Below, in pieces: positions 16,223 through 24,534 of a stretch of 64,000 nt of DNA; the first letter of the stretch is position 1, and the number at the start of each line of letters is the position of its first letter. The notes beneath the pieces were generated by a model. The model was not told the origin of the DNA and did no database searches. It saw only the letters and a program-made list of their open reading frames with translations. The position numbers were made by a program, and so were the translations under genes. Source of the stretch: Anaerobiospirillum thomasii (lineage in GTDB: Bacteria; Pseudomonadota; Gammaproteobacteria; Enterobacterales; Succinivibrionaceae); NCBI RefSeq assembly GCF_900445255.1, contig NZ_UAPU01000007.1, positions 760,001 to 824,000 on the forward strand. The letters are read 5' to 3'.

Positions 16223-17003
16223 TCTTGATTTTACAGGAAGGGTAGTTGCTATAACCGGAGGCGCTGGCTTTATAGGATATCAGAGCGCCAAAGCTTTTGC
16301 CTCGCTCAACGCCTCAGTTGCTCTTATAGATATAACAGACAATACTGATGCTAAGGCCAAAGAGCTTAGTGACAGCTATGGCATCAAGGCCAAAGGCTAC
16401 ACCTGCAATCTAAGTGAAGATGAGACTATAAGGACACTTGGAGAGCGCATATACAATGATTTTGGTTCACTAAACTCTCTTATTTTAAATGCTGCTTTTG
16501 TTGGCACCAGCTCACTTACAGGATGGGCAGTACCATTTGAAAAACAGAGTATTGATACATTTAGACAGGCAGTTGATCTTAATCTGACCTCTCCTGTATT
16601 TTTAATACAGAATGCCCTGCCCTATCTTCTAAAGTCAAAAAATCCAAATATTGTCAATTTAGGATCGATTTATGGTTTTTTAGGTCCTGACATGCATCTG
16701 TACGATGGCACCTCTATGGGTAATCCTATTGCCTATGCTGCAAGCAAGGGAGGCCTTATTCAGGTTACACGCTGGCTCTCTACTGTGCTTGCTCCTGATG
16801 TCAGAGTCAACTGCATAAGCCCAGGCGGCGTATATAGAAATCAGGATAAAAACTTTTATGAAAGATATGTCAAAAAAGTACCTTTGGGACGCATGGCCAG
16901 TGAAGATGATATTGCAAATGCCATTGTCTTTTTAGCCTCAGATCTGTCACTGTATATCACAGGACAGCATCTTGCTGTTGATGGAGGAATGTCGGCCTGG
17001 TAG
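16203..17003 (+). CDS. ptmA: PtmA-like short-chain dehydrogenase
   Basis: A 266-residue classical short-chain dehydrogenase with the cofactor motif TGGAGFIG near the N-terminus, LNAA, and the catalytic YAASKGG (Tyr and Lys four apart). It starts inside the end of the CMP-synthetase gene behind a GGAGAG ribosome site, so the pair is translationally coupled. In Campylobacter, PtmA is a flagellin-modification gene of the legionaminic acid set with an ill-defined step. The dehydrogenase fold is certain; the exact reaction is not. Confidence 0.82.
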   Translation: MDNYIVNLDFTGRVVAITGGAGFIGYQSAKAFASLNASVALIDITDNTDAKAKELSDSYGIKAKGYTCNLSEDETIRTLGERIYNDFGSLNSLILNAAFVGTSSLTGWAVPFEKQSIDTFRQAVDLNLTSPVFLIQNALPYLLKSKNPNIVNLGSIYGFLGPDMHLYDGTSMGNPIAYAASKGGLIQVTRWLSTVLAPDVRVNCISPGGVYRNQDKNFYERYVKKVPLGRMASEDDIANAIVFLASDLSLYITGQHLAVDGGMSAW

Positions 17004-17069
17004 GTCAGATTGAACTGCAGCGATTTCTGCTTTAGCCATGCGTAATATTAAATACGCATTTTCAGATCA

Positions 17070-17100
17070 AAAAAAAGATCCTGCCAGGCAGGATCTTTTG
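17070..17100. terminator. Bidirectional terminator between ptmA and flgI
   Basis: AGATCCTGCC/GGCAGGATCT hairpin with A residues on one side and T residues on the other, so it can serve both convergent genes. Confidence 0.9.
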
Positions 17101-17121
17101 CGTTATGTTTTTAGAAAGCTT

Positions 17122-18240
17122 TTAAATAATTACCAGTTTACCCTCAATGGCACCAGCCTGATCTAGAGCCTCGAGCACAGACATCAGATCGCCAGGAGCA
17201 AGACCAATCTGATTGATGGCGCGAACTAAATCATCAAGTGTGGTACCGGTATCGAGTTTAAACATCTTACCTGGTTTTTCATTAACCTGAATTGAAGAGT
17301 TTGGTACAACAGTTGTCTCACCCTGTGAGAATGGGTTTGGCTGAGATACCTGAGGATCCTCACTTACAGTTACGGTAAGTCCACCGTGAGTTACTGCCAC
17401 AGGTTTTAATTTAACCATGTTGCCTATAACAATAGTACCTGTACGGGAGTTGACCACGATCTTGGCCAGATCCTTACCTTCAGTAACGTCTAGGTTTTCA
17501 AGGGTAGATAAAAACTCTACACGTTTGGACGGATCGCGTGGAGCTCCAACTCTTACAGATACAGCATCCTGTGCCACTGCTGTGCCTGAACCAAACAGTT
17601 CATTGATGGTATCTGCCACATTTTTTGCAGAGGTAAAATCAGGACGGTTTAAATTGAACACAATTTCATCAGAGCTTGAGAAAGATGAAGGAACTTCTCT
17701 TTCAACAATTGCTCCATTGGAAATACGTCCTACAGTCGGAGTATTGACGGTGACACGTGAGCCATCAGCACCCTCAACACCAAGACCGCCTACAACCAAC
17801 GAGCCCTGGGCCACTGCGTAAATATTTCCGTCAATACCTTTGAGTACGGTCTGTAATAAAGAACCGCCGCGCAGACTTGATGCCTCACCAATAGCTGAAA
17901 CAGTGACGTCAATCATCTGACCTGGCTTGGCAAAAGGAGGCAGCTCGGCATGTACTACAACAGGTGCAACATCCTTGATTTTAAGATTGGTATCAGGACC
18001 TACCTTGATACCAAAGTTGTTGAGCATAGAGCGAAAGCTCTGCTCGGAAAATTCGTTGTTTTTCTCTCCAGTACCGGCAAGACCTACGACAAGGCCATAA
18101 CCTACGAGCTGATTGGGTCTTACACCTTCAACTGTGGTCAGATCCTTGATACGTGCGGCCTGCACGGTCTGTGCGGCCACAAGGCACATGGCCAGAGCCA
18201 TGAATGCCACTAGAGCAGATAATCCCTTTCTAAAAAACAT
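17122..18240 (-). CDS. flgI: Flagellar P-ring protein FlgI
   Basis: A 372-residue periplasmic protein that forms the P ring around the rod in the peptidoglycan layer. A signal peptide (residues 1-28, ending near VQAA) precedes the conserved [20 protein letters not shown], and [13 protein letters not shown] follows. The C-terminus [19 protein letters not shown] is typical. It is last in the flgFGHI run behind GGAG. The flgJ gene that often follows is absent; a terminator comes directly after. Confidence 0.97.
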   Translation of the reverse strand: MFFRKGLSALVAFMALAMCLVAAQTVQAARIKDLTTVEGVRPNQLVGYGLVVGLAGTGEKNNEFSEQSFRSMLNNFGIKVGPDTNLKIKDVAPVVVHAELPPFAKPGQMIDVTVSAIGEASSLRGGSLLQTVLKGIDGNIYAVAQGSLVVGGLGVEGADGSRVTVNTPTVGRISNGAIVEREVPSSFSSSDEIVFNLNRPDFTSAKNVADTINELFGSGTAVAQDAVSVRVGAPRDPSKRVEFLSTLENLDVTEGKDLAKIVVNSRTGTIVIGNMVKLKPVAVTHGGLTVTVSEDPQVSQPNPFSQGETTVVPNSSIQVNEKPGKMFKLDTGTTLDDLVRAINQIGLAPGDLMSVLEALDQAGAIEGKLVII

Positions 18241-18258
18241 AACTATTTTCTCCTTTAA

Positions 18259-18951
18259 TTAGAAGAATATATTTAAAGCGCTGTTAAAGAACTTGGACAG
18301 CCAGCCACGTTCCTGAGTGCTTGCAAAGTCACCGGTGCCACCATACTGAATTCTGGCATTGGCTATGCGCTGTGAAGATATAGTATTATCTGATGATACA
18401 TCCTCTGATCTTACAACTCCAGTAACTCTCACATATTCATTACCGTTGTTGAGCATCAGCCATTTTTCGCCGCGCACCATAAGATTGCCGTTTGAGAGCA
18501 CCCTGATGACACTGACGGAAATCTGACCTGACAGGCTGTTGGACTGTGAGGCATTTGATGAACCTTTAAAATCAGATGAGCTGTTTAAGCCAATACTTGG
18601 CTTGTTGCCAAGAATAGACACCTGATGACCGCCAATACTGATGCCACCAAGATTCATGGCATTGTTCTTGTTCAAGGTGGTACCGGCACCCTTGCTGGCA
18701 GATGTCTGCTCATCAAGAATTACGCTGATAAGATCTCCTACCTTGTGAGCTCTGGTATCTGTATACAGGCCATTATTACTTGAATACGGATTGAACAGTG
18801 AACCTGTAGGTACAGCGTTAGTTATATCCTCATTAGGCAGTGATGGGGCATAAGCCGGATCATCTGGCTGTGGACCAAAAGAGTCAAGTGAACAGCCAGT
18901 TAAACCAAGAGTTCCTGCAAAGGCAATTATAAGTAATTTTTCAGCTTTCAT
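18259..18951 (-). CDS. flgH: Flagellar L-ring lipoprotein FlgH
   Basis: A 230-residue outer-membrane lipoprotein forming the L ring. The lipobox is LGLTGC (Cys20), followed by the FlgH hallmarks VGDLISVILDEQTSA and GNLMVRGEKWLMLNNG. It ends in SKFFNSALNIFF, an amphipathic tail usual for FlgH. It lies 39 bases after flgG and 18 bases before flgI on the same strand. Confidence 0.97.
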   Translation of the reverse strand: MKAEKLLIIAFAGTLGLTGCSLDSFGPQPDDPAYAPSLPNEDITNAVPTGSLFNPYSSNNGLYTDTRAHKVGDLISVILDEQTSASKGAGTTLNKNNAMNLGGISIGGHQVSILGNKPSIGLNSSSDFKGSSNASQSNSLSGQISVSVIRVLSNGNLMVRGEKWLMLNNGNEYVRVTGVVRSEDVSSDNTISSQRIANARIQYGGTGDFASTQERGWLSKFFNSALNIFF

Positions 18952-18990
18952 TTTCTCTCTCCTACCTTTAAATCAGAACTGCACTAATCA

Positions 18991-19776
18991 TTAGGTCGAA
19001 GCGATGAGTGAACCCATCATTTCATCAACGGTGGTCAAGACCTTGGAGTTCATTTCATAGACACGCTGAGCCTGAATTAGACCGACAAGCTCTTCGGTAA
19101 CTTTAACGTTTGAAGTCTCAAGCATGCCCTGACGAATTGTACCCATACCGTCAATACCGCCAATACCCTGCTGTGGAGCACCTGAGGCTGCTGTCTCAAG
19201 ATAGAGATTGCCGCCAACTGGCTCTAAACCAGCTGGATTGATAAAGTCAGTTACTGTCACCTGACCTAAATCCTGAGCCTGAGGCTGACCTGGCAGCATT
19301 ACAGAAACCTGACCATCCTGACTTACAGTAAGTCCTAAGGCATTTTCTGGTACCTGAATCTGTGGCAGCAGTGGATAACCTTCGGCTGTTACAATAGTAC
19401 CTTCATCATTCTTGGTGAACTGACCGTTTCTGGTGTAGGCTGTGGTGCCATCTGGCATTTCAACCTCAAAGAAACCGCGACCCTGAATCATAAGGTCAAA
19501 TGAATTGTCAGTTGTATCAACATCACCCTGAGTGAAGTTTTTCTGGGTGGCTACAACCTTTGAGCCTGCACCAATCATCAGACCTTCTGGCAAGAAGGTG
19601 TCAGCAGATGATCTGCCGCCTGGCTGATTAACCTTTTGATATAAAAGATCCTCAAAGATGGCTCTGCTCTTTTTAAAACCAATGGTTGAGGCGTTAGCCA
19701 GGTTGTTGGATGTCACAGATATATTGGTCTGCTGTGCATCCAGGCCTGTTTTACTAATCCATAATGCCGGTATCAT
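18991..19776 (-). CDS. flgG: Distal rod protein FlgG
   Basis: 261 residues, the usual length. The N-terminal WISKTGLDAQQTNISVTSNNLANAST is the rod/hook signature, followed by GFKKSRAIFEDLLYQ and ending in VYEMNSKVLTTVDEMMGSL. It builds the distal rod passing through the P and L rings. It lies 32 bases after flgF in the sigma-54-driven group. Confidence 0.97.
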   Translation of the reverse strand: MIPALWISKTGLDAQQTNISVTSNNLANASTIGFKKSRAIFEDLLYQKVNQPGGRSSADTFLPEGLMIGAGSKVVATQKNFTQGDVDTTDNSFDLMIQGRGFFEVEMPDGTTAYTRNGQFTKNDEGTIVTAEGYPLLPQIQVPENALGLTVSQDGQVSVMLPGQPQAQDLGQVTVTDFINPAGLEPVGGNLYLETAASGAPQQGIGGIDGMGTIRQGMLETSNVKVTEELVGLIQAQRVYEMNSKVLTTVDEMMGSLIAST

Positions 19777-19808
19777 ATTTAGCTCCTGTTTTACTTATGT
19801 GTCATTTT

Positions 19809-20555
19809 TTAGTCATAAGACATTAAATTATTCTGTGTCTGGTCCATCTGACTTGCAGTTTCCATCAGCTTGACCTGGGTATCATACTGTCTTTGAATCC
19901 TGATAAGACTGGTCAGCTCCTCGACAGGATTGACGTTTGAGGACTCAAGGGCACCACTTTCAACCTTCACAGTCTCATCCATAGCAATTTGTGTGCCGTC
20001 TGTCCTGCGGAACAGTCCGTCATAACCCTTTTCAATATTGCGTATATCTTCATTGACAAGCTTTAATCTCTGGAATATTTCAATAACGTTTCTGTCAGCA
20101 CCCTGCGGACGTCCTGAGATTACACCGTCTTCGTTGATAGCTACATCATCAAGCGGAACAGGCAGTACAATCTGTGTACCGTCTTCATCTAATACATCAA
20201 GACCATTTGTGGTTTTTAATACACCATCTGCATTGATGGTAAAGCTGCCATAGCGGGTATAGGCTTCCTGACCCTGCTTATCAGCAACTGCAAACATACC
20301 AGGTCCTTTGATGGCAACGTCAAGAGAACGTCCTGTAGATTCAATGGCTCCGTCCTCCATGTTGTAGCCTGGACGCTCGGTCATGGAAAAAGCACGTGTA
20401 GGATAGGCATTGGCAAATACAGACATGGCTCTTGAATTTTCAAAGTCTGCCTTAAAACCTGTTGTATTTGCATTGGCAAGATTATTTGATCTGACTGCAA
20501 GGCTGTGGAAGTTTTCCTTTGCACCAGACATTGCCACCCATAATAATTTATCCAT
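19809..20555 (-). CDS. flgF: Proximal rod protein FlgF
   Basis: 248 residues. WVAMSGAKENFHSLAVRSNNLANANT gives the rod signature, and the C-terminus has VNPVEELTSLIRIQRQYDTQVKLM. It leads the second transcription unit of the cluster (flgFGHI), with a clear sigma-54 promoter just upstream. In most gammaproteobacteria flgE lies between flgD and flgF; here that place is empty. Confidence 0.96.
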   Translation of the reverse strand: MDKLLWVAMSGAKENFHSLAVRSNNLANANTTGFKADFENSRAMSVFANAYPTRAFSMTERPGYNMEDGAIESTGRSLDVAIKGPGMFAVADKQGQEAYTRYGSFTINADGVLKTTNGLDVLDEDGTQIVLPVPLDDVAINEDGVISGRPQGADRNVIEIFQRLKLVNEDIRNIEKGYDGLFRRTDGTQIAMDETVKVESGALESSNVNPVEELTSLIRIQRQYDTQVKLMETASQMDQTQNNLMSYD

Positions 20556-20597
20556 AATATCCCTCCAGATACCAATGTATCTTTACAAGAGATATTT

Positions 20598-20613
20598 TGC
20601 ACACATCATGCCA
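20598..20613 (-). promoter_or_regulatory. Sigma-54 promoter of flgFGHI
   Basis: TGGCATGATGTGTGCA on the minus strand, with GG and GC at the required -24/-12 spacing, 43 bases upstream of the flgF start. Confidence 0.8.
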
Positions 20614-20693
20614 TAATTAATAAGTTATTAATAAATAAGAAAATATTTGAAGATTTTAGAGATTTTTTGAGAAGGTATGAAGTATATGACAAA

Positions 20694-20718
20694 TTTCCGG
20701 CGACAGGCGCCGGAAACT
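20694..20718 (-). terminator. Hairpin after flgD
   Basis: TTTCCGGCG/CGCCGGAAA arms around a short loop with modest T content, 10 bases beyond the flgD stop. It probably ends the flgD transcript. Confidence 0.7.
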
Positions 20719-20727
20719 TAAAAGAGA

Positions 20728-21516
20728 TTACAGGGCTACTTCCTTGATGTCCTTGAGAGCTACATCGCCAAAACCAATGAGGTTTAACATAGTATCGGCG
20801 TGTGTCTTGCCTAAGGTTACGCTACCTACTACTGCATATACTGAAACTGGCAGCGCAGTTGGTTTACCTGTTGCAAGATCGGTACCTACAGCCTCAACGG
20901 TATACATGCCGGCAGGATATAGTTCAGCTTTGTTGTTGCCTTCAGCCGGTTTCTTGACACCATCCCATGAGAAGTCCATCTTGCCCTTGCCACCAGGAGC
21001 TGTGTACTCACTGACGATATTACCGCCCTGATCCTTAACCACAATCTTGATATCGCCATAGCCTTTGCCGGCGTCAATTTTTGCAGTAACGGCATTCTTA
21101 CCATCAAAGAAGGCCTTCTTGGATTCAACAAGTACTGAACGACCCACTAAAGTTGAAGCAGACAGAGCTGAGCTTGATGATACAGCTGCAATAATATCTG
21201 CCATACCTGTATTTACAGAGTTAAGTCCCTCAACCATGGACAGCTGTGACATCTGTGTCACCATCTGTGAGTTGTCCATTGGCTCAGTTGGATCCTGATG
21301 GGCCAACTGTGTTGTCAGGAGCTTTAAAAAGTCCTCCTGATTTAAAACCTGTGATTTACTTTTTTCAGCTACGGCTCTGGCATCTAAATCGCGAGTTTTA
21401 CCTATAGCCTCAAAGTTCACACCTGAATCATCAGATGTTGTTCTGACTTTGCTGTTATTATTTAAACTAAATAGGCTAGGATTCAAGCCATTCTGATTGT
21501 TTAATGATACAGCCAT
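20728..21516 (-). CDS. flgD: Flagellar hook capping/scaffold protein FlgD
   Basis: 262 residues. SQVLNQEDFLKLLTTQLAHQDPTEPMDNSQM is the conserved FlgD segment (about residues 55-86), followed by MSQLSMVEGLNSVN. The C-terminal half has the FlgD Ig-like and tudor-like folds (VKDQGGNIV, DFSWDGVKKPAEG). FlgD caps the growing hook so that FlgE can assemble. It has its own sigma-54-like promoter and hairpins on both sides, so it seems to be a single-gene unit. Confidence 0.95.
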   Translation of the reverse strand: MAVSLNNQNGLNPSLFSLNNNSKVRTTSDDSGVNFEAIGKTRDLDARAVAEKSKSQVLNQEDFLKLLTTQLAHQDPTEPMDNSQMVTQMSQLSMVEGLNSVNTGMADIIAAVSSSSALSASTLVGRSVLVESKKAFFDGKNAVTAKIDAGKGYGDIKIVVKDQGGNIVSEYTAPGGKGKMDFSWDGVKKPAEGNNKAELYPAGMYTVEAVGTDLATGKPTALPVSVYAVVGSVTLGKTHADTMLNLIGFGDVALKDIKEVAL

Positions 21517-21581
21517 AGTACACCTCTGAACTTTACTTTAAGGCAGAATTTGCCTCTTATTACTATCTATACACTCAATTA

Positions 21582-21597
21582 TTCAATATGTGTGCCA
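21582..21597 (-). promoter_or_regulatory. Sigma-54-like promoter of flgD
   Basis: TGGCACACATATTGAA on the minus strand. The -24 half is perfect; the -12 half reads TTGAA instead of TTGCA. Confidence 0.6.
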
Positions 21598-21635
21598 GAT
21601 TTAAATATTTTTGTAGAGTTGTTTAAAATCAAATA

Positions 21636-21675
21636 AATAATCCTTAGCACTGCACTTTTTGTCTAAGGATTATTG
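21636..21675 (-). terminator. Terminator between flgC and flgD
   Basis: AATAATCCTTAG and CTAAGGATTATT arms form a 12-bp perfect stem with a 15-base loop, followed by a T-rich stretch on the minus strand. Confidence 0.8.
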
Positions 21676-21684
21676 CCACTTTTA

Positions 21685-22143
21685 TTAACTCTCGCCAAGA
21701 CGCAGGGTCTGCAGCAGCATTTTCTTTGCCGAATCGGCAACCTGAACGGCAGTCTGATAGGAGCGGTTGGCACTTATCATATCAGCCATTTCCTCTACAG
21801 GGTTTACATTTGGTCTGTAGATATAACCATCTTTGTCTGCAAGAGGATGATCAGGACTGTACTCTACGATAGCAGGAGCATCTGATTCTATAATACCACG
21901 TAATGATACTCCAATGCCATATGGCTCACCTGTTACAGGATCAGCTCTTTCACCTGTATTTTTCTGATACTCAAGAGCCTCATCCATAGCAGCTGAGAAT
22001 AATGGACGGCGGGCCTTATAGGTCTGCTCAACTGAGGAGCTTACTGACTCGGCATTAGCCAGGTTTGATGCTGTGGCATTTAATCTTACTGACTGTGCAT
22101 TCATAGCAGTACCTGCTATGTCAAGAATTCTAAAAACGCTCAT
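21685..22143 (-). CDS. flgC: Proximal rod protein FlgC
   Basis: 152 residues. FRILDIAGTAMNAQSVRLNATASNLANAESV is the rod signature, YRPNVNPVEEMADMISANRSYQ the typical C-terminal part, and it ends AKKMLLQTLRLGES. It forms the proximal rod with FlgB and FlgF. It follows flgB by 14 bases. Confidence 0.97.
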   Translation of the reverse strand: MSVFRILDIAGTAMNAQSVRLNATASNLANAESVSSSVEQTYKARRPLFSAAMDEALEYQKNTGERADPVTGEPYGIGVSLRGIIESDAPAIVEYSPDHPLADKDGYIYRPNVNPVEEMADMISANRSYQTAVQVADSAKKMLLQTLRLGES

Positions 22144-22157
22144 GTAACACTCCTAAA

Positions 22158-22604
22158 TTAGTTACCTGATGACAGTGCTGTCTTTAACTTGGAAATTTTG
22201 CCGTTTAAAAAGCGCATTGTGGCCTGATACTCAATGCTGTTTGACATATAATTCATACGCTCTGAGTTAACCTCAACAGTATTGCCGTTACCGGTGTCGG
22301 CCTGATATGGCAGTCTGTACTTTAAGGTTAACAGAGGATCTTTCTCAAGGTCGCTCAGATCCATGTGTCTCTGATTGGTTTTAACCATAGGGGCAGCTTT
22401 ATCCTGCTCAAACTGCAGATTAGCCTGCTGTACCAGTGCTGTATTAAAATCTATATCACGTGCCTTATAGCCCGGGGTATCTGCATTTGCAAGATTACCG
22501 GCAAGTACTTCAGCTCTGTCATTACGTACACGCATGGTGTGCTGATGTATTCCAAAAACCTTATCAAAGCTAATAGCCATAAACACCTCATTTTTAAACG
22601 TCAA
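22158..22604 (-). CDS. flgB: Proximal rod protein FlgB
   Basis: The open frame is 148 residues. The ATG at 22580 (MAISFDKVFGIHQ), preceded by GAGGTGTTT, is the likely true start, giving about 140 residues. It shows RNDRAEVLAGNLANADTPGYKARDIDF, the FlgB signature, and NSIEYQATMRFLNGKIS near the end. It is the first gene of the rod cluster, and the ISL3-family element lies about 100 bases upstream. Confidence 0.96.
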   Translation of the reverse strand: MTFKNEVFMAISFDKVFGIHQHTMRVRNDRAEVLAGNLANADTPGYKARDIDFNTALVQQANLQFEQDKAAPMVKTNQRHMDLSDLEKDPLLTLKYRLPYQADTGNGNTVEVNSERMNYMSNSIEYQATMRFLNGKISKLKTALSSGN

Positions 22605-22637
22605 ATTTATAACGCAATCTTAACTGTTGATATATAT

Positions 22638-22653
22638 TTCAAATTTTATGCCA
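22638..22653 (-). promoter_or_regulatory. Sigma-54-like promoter of flgBC
   Basis: TGGCATAAAATTTGAA on the minus strand, with the same TTGAA variant of the -12 element as at flgD. The ISL3-family element sits 52 bases further upstream, so any enhancer site for the activator may have been moved away. Confidence 0.55.
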
Positions 22654-22714
22654 AATTTTTATTTATTATTTTTCTTTTATAATCAGTATCTTATTTGCTT
22701 ATTTCGACTCATCC

Positions 22715-24169
22715 CTAAATTTGGGGGTTGACATTTTCAACAGGCTCTGAAACTACGGCAGCTTTGAGTGTTGATTTTCTATCTCGAGACAGAGCCTGAT
22801 GCATTTTCAATATATAGTACCCTATATCTCTAAAACCGTATGCTACCCTTTTAATGGTTTTGAATTTAGCATTGCATCCCTCTAAAATACTGGTGTTTAA
22901 GCCAGTTGCAGCCGCATGAATAATATAACAGCTCCAATCTTTTAGCTTCTTACAGAACCTTATCAGTAAAGGAATTTCTGTTGCTTCAGCTTGTGAATAC
23001 AGGTTTTTAATTTCTGTTTCAACCTGCTCAAGTGTACCTCCGCTATGCCATAGATCTCTGATATGGTCTCCAAAAATTGATATTGTAAACAAGCTCTTAT
23101 TCTGTTTGAGGGTTTCTACAAGATCTTTTTGCGACTCTTCAAGAGTGTTGAGTTTATCTGAGCCCATGTAAGTCAGCCACTTGCTCTGTCTAAGATCTTT
23201 TATACGCTTCTTGTATTCACTTTTCTTTTGTTGATACTCGCCGGCGTCCATGGCGCCAAGCTCCTTGCGTAAATCTTTTATTTTATCAAGCCTTATGGCA
23301 TCTGCCACTTCACTGTTAAACTGTTGCAGGCAGTGGAATAAATCAAGCACTATCTTTGCATTAGGGCAGAGCTCTTTGACTAGATTCTGATATCCGCAGT
23401 TGCCATCCATTACTGCACCTTCAATCTGGTCAAGCAGTCCAAGCTCTTTTAATCTATCAAAGAATGGCCTTAAATCATCTTTCTTTCTGCCGTAGGCAGC
23501 ATACAAAAGGCGCCTGGTATCGGCATCTATGATGACTGATATATACTTATGGTGCTTTTTAACGCTTATCTCGTCTATAGCTATGTTCCTAACGTCTTCA
23601 AGACTTATATCTTTGAACATCTCTATAAGCCTTGCCTTATCAATGTTCCTGACAATATCTGCCTCTACAGCCGTGATAGAGCTTATTTTCTTTAAATCTA
23701 GATGACTCTCGCCCAAATCAAGAAGCTGCAGTATCTGCCCATATAAGCGTAAGGTTATCCTATGATGCGGATGGACAAAGCTTGGCTTTAGCCACCTGGC
23801 ATGATCACAACCACAACAAATGACCTTAGGTACGCGTATCTTTAAAATAACCGCAAATGGTCCTAGTGTGCAATCTTTTACTGTGCGCTCTCCCCAGTCC
23901 TTTATATTTACTTTATGGCAGCCACAGAGTGGGCAATTTTGTTCAAGCTCCTCTCTCCAAAGCGTATAGCCAAGATGATAGGTAACAGTCATTGCCATAG
24001 CATCTATTTCAGGCTCACCAGACATTACACAACCCGGGTACATATTGAGAACGCCGTGTTCAAACTTACAGTGCATTAATTCATTAGCACTGGCTTTGAT
24101 TAAAGTTTCATTTGTTTCTGTATTGGCAGCAGTGTAGGAATTTATTATAATAGCACTAGGCTCTGTCAT
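22715..24169 (-). CDS. ISL3-family transposase (484 aa)
   Basis: The N-terminal zinc-binding part has CPLCGCHK and VICCGCDHARW. The DDE core shows IAIDEISVKKHHKY (first Asp), AVMDGNCGYQNLVKE with IVLDLFHCLQQFN (second Asp) and LEGCNAKFKTIKRVAYGFRD (Glu region), all typical of ISL3. The protein is full length with no interruption and its stop codon lies inside the terminal repeat. The element has intact ends and may be active. Confidence 0.95.
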   Translation of the reverse strand: MTEPSAIIINSYTAANTETNETLIKASANELMHCKFEHGVLNMYPGCVMSGEPEIDAMAMTVTYHLGYTLWREELEQNCPLCGCHKVNIKDWGERTVKDCTLGPFAVILKIRVPKVICCGCDHARWLKPSFVHPHHRITLRLYGQILQLLDLGESHLDLKKISSITAVEADIVRNIDKARLIEMFKDISLEDVRNIAIDEISVKKHHKYISVIIDADTRRLLYAAYGRKKDDLRPFFDRLKELGLLDQIEGAVMDGNCGYQNLVKELCPNAKIVLDLFHCLQQFNSEVADAIRLDKIKDLRKELGAMDAGEYQQKKSEYKKRIKDLRQSKWLTYMGSDKLNTLEESQKDLVETLKQNKSLFTISIFGDHIRDLWHSGGTLEQVETEIKNLYSQAEATEIPLLIRFCKKLKDWSCYIIHAAATGLNTSILEGCNAKFKTIKRVAYGFRDIGYYILKMHQALSRDRKSTLKAAVVSEPVENVNPQI

Positions 24170-24276
24170 ATTCTTTCCTTTGGTCGGGTAAAGTTGTTGT
24201 CAGGGCCCTTATTTTATCTGAAATATAAAAATTAATCTCAAGGGAAAAATCTTTGGGATTTTTCATAAAGCTTTAG

Positions 24277-24394
24277 CAAATGCAAAAGACTGACAGTCAA
24301 TGATTGGCAAAGCCAACCCGTAAGGGCTCGTCATTGACGGACAGTTTTTGCATTGACAATTTGGCCGGGTCTTAAGCATTCTTGTGCTTAAGAC
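24277..24394. repeat. Two large inverted repeats in the leader of the ISL3 element
   Basis: An imperfect ~22-bp stem joins TGCAAAAGACTG...TCAATGA (from 24277) with TCATTGAC...TTTTTGCA (to about 24352) and encloses two smaller hairpins. A 10-bp perfect stem GTCTTAAGCA/TGCTTAAGAC (24369-24394) follows. Both lie between the element's end and its transposase gene. Confidence 0.75.
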
Positions 24395-24473
24395 CATAGA
24401 TACCGTTTGCGATCTTGGGTCAACCCCCAATTTCAGGGAAGAACCCTTATTTCCTTCTTTTTTGCAAGATTTC

Positions 24474-24516
24474 AGATAAAAAAAAGGGATCTGCACAAGG
24501 CACATCCCCCCTTAAT
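24474..24516 (-). terminator. Terminator of the maf1-3 operon
   Basis: On the minus strand a GGGAT/ATCCC stem with an inner TGC/GCA continuation, followed by seven or more T, 20-60 bases past the stop of the last maf gene. Confidence 0.85.
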
Positions 24517-24534
24517 ATTTTAAAGCTCTATAAT

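Larger units (their letters stand above)
22706..24445 (-). mobile_element. Complete ISL3-family insertion sequence, 1,740 bp, with 8-bp target duplication
   Basis: Imperfect 27-bp terminal inverted repeats share TCCCT at the outer side and TTGGGGGTTGAC at the inner side (22706-22732, 24419-24445). The same 8 bases, CTTATTTC, flank both ends (22698-22705 and 24446-24453), the duplication length known for ISL3. One transposase gene lies inside. The element separates the flgB promoter region from the terminator of the maf operon. Confidence 0.92.
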
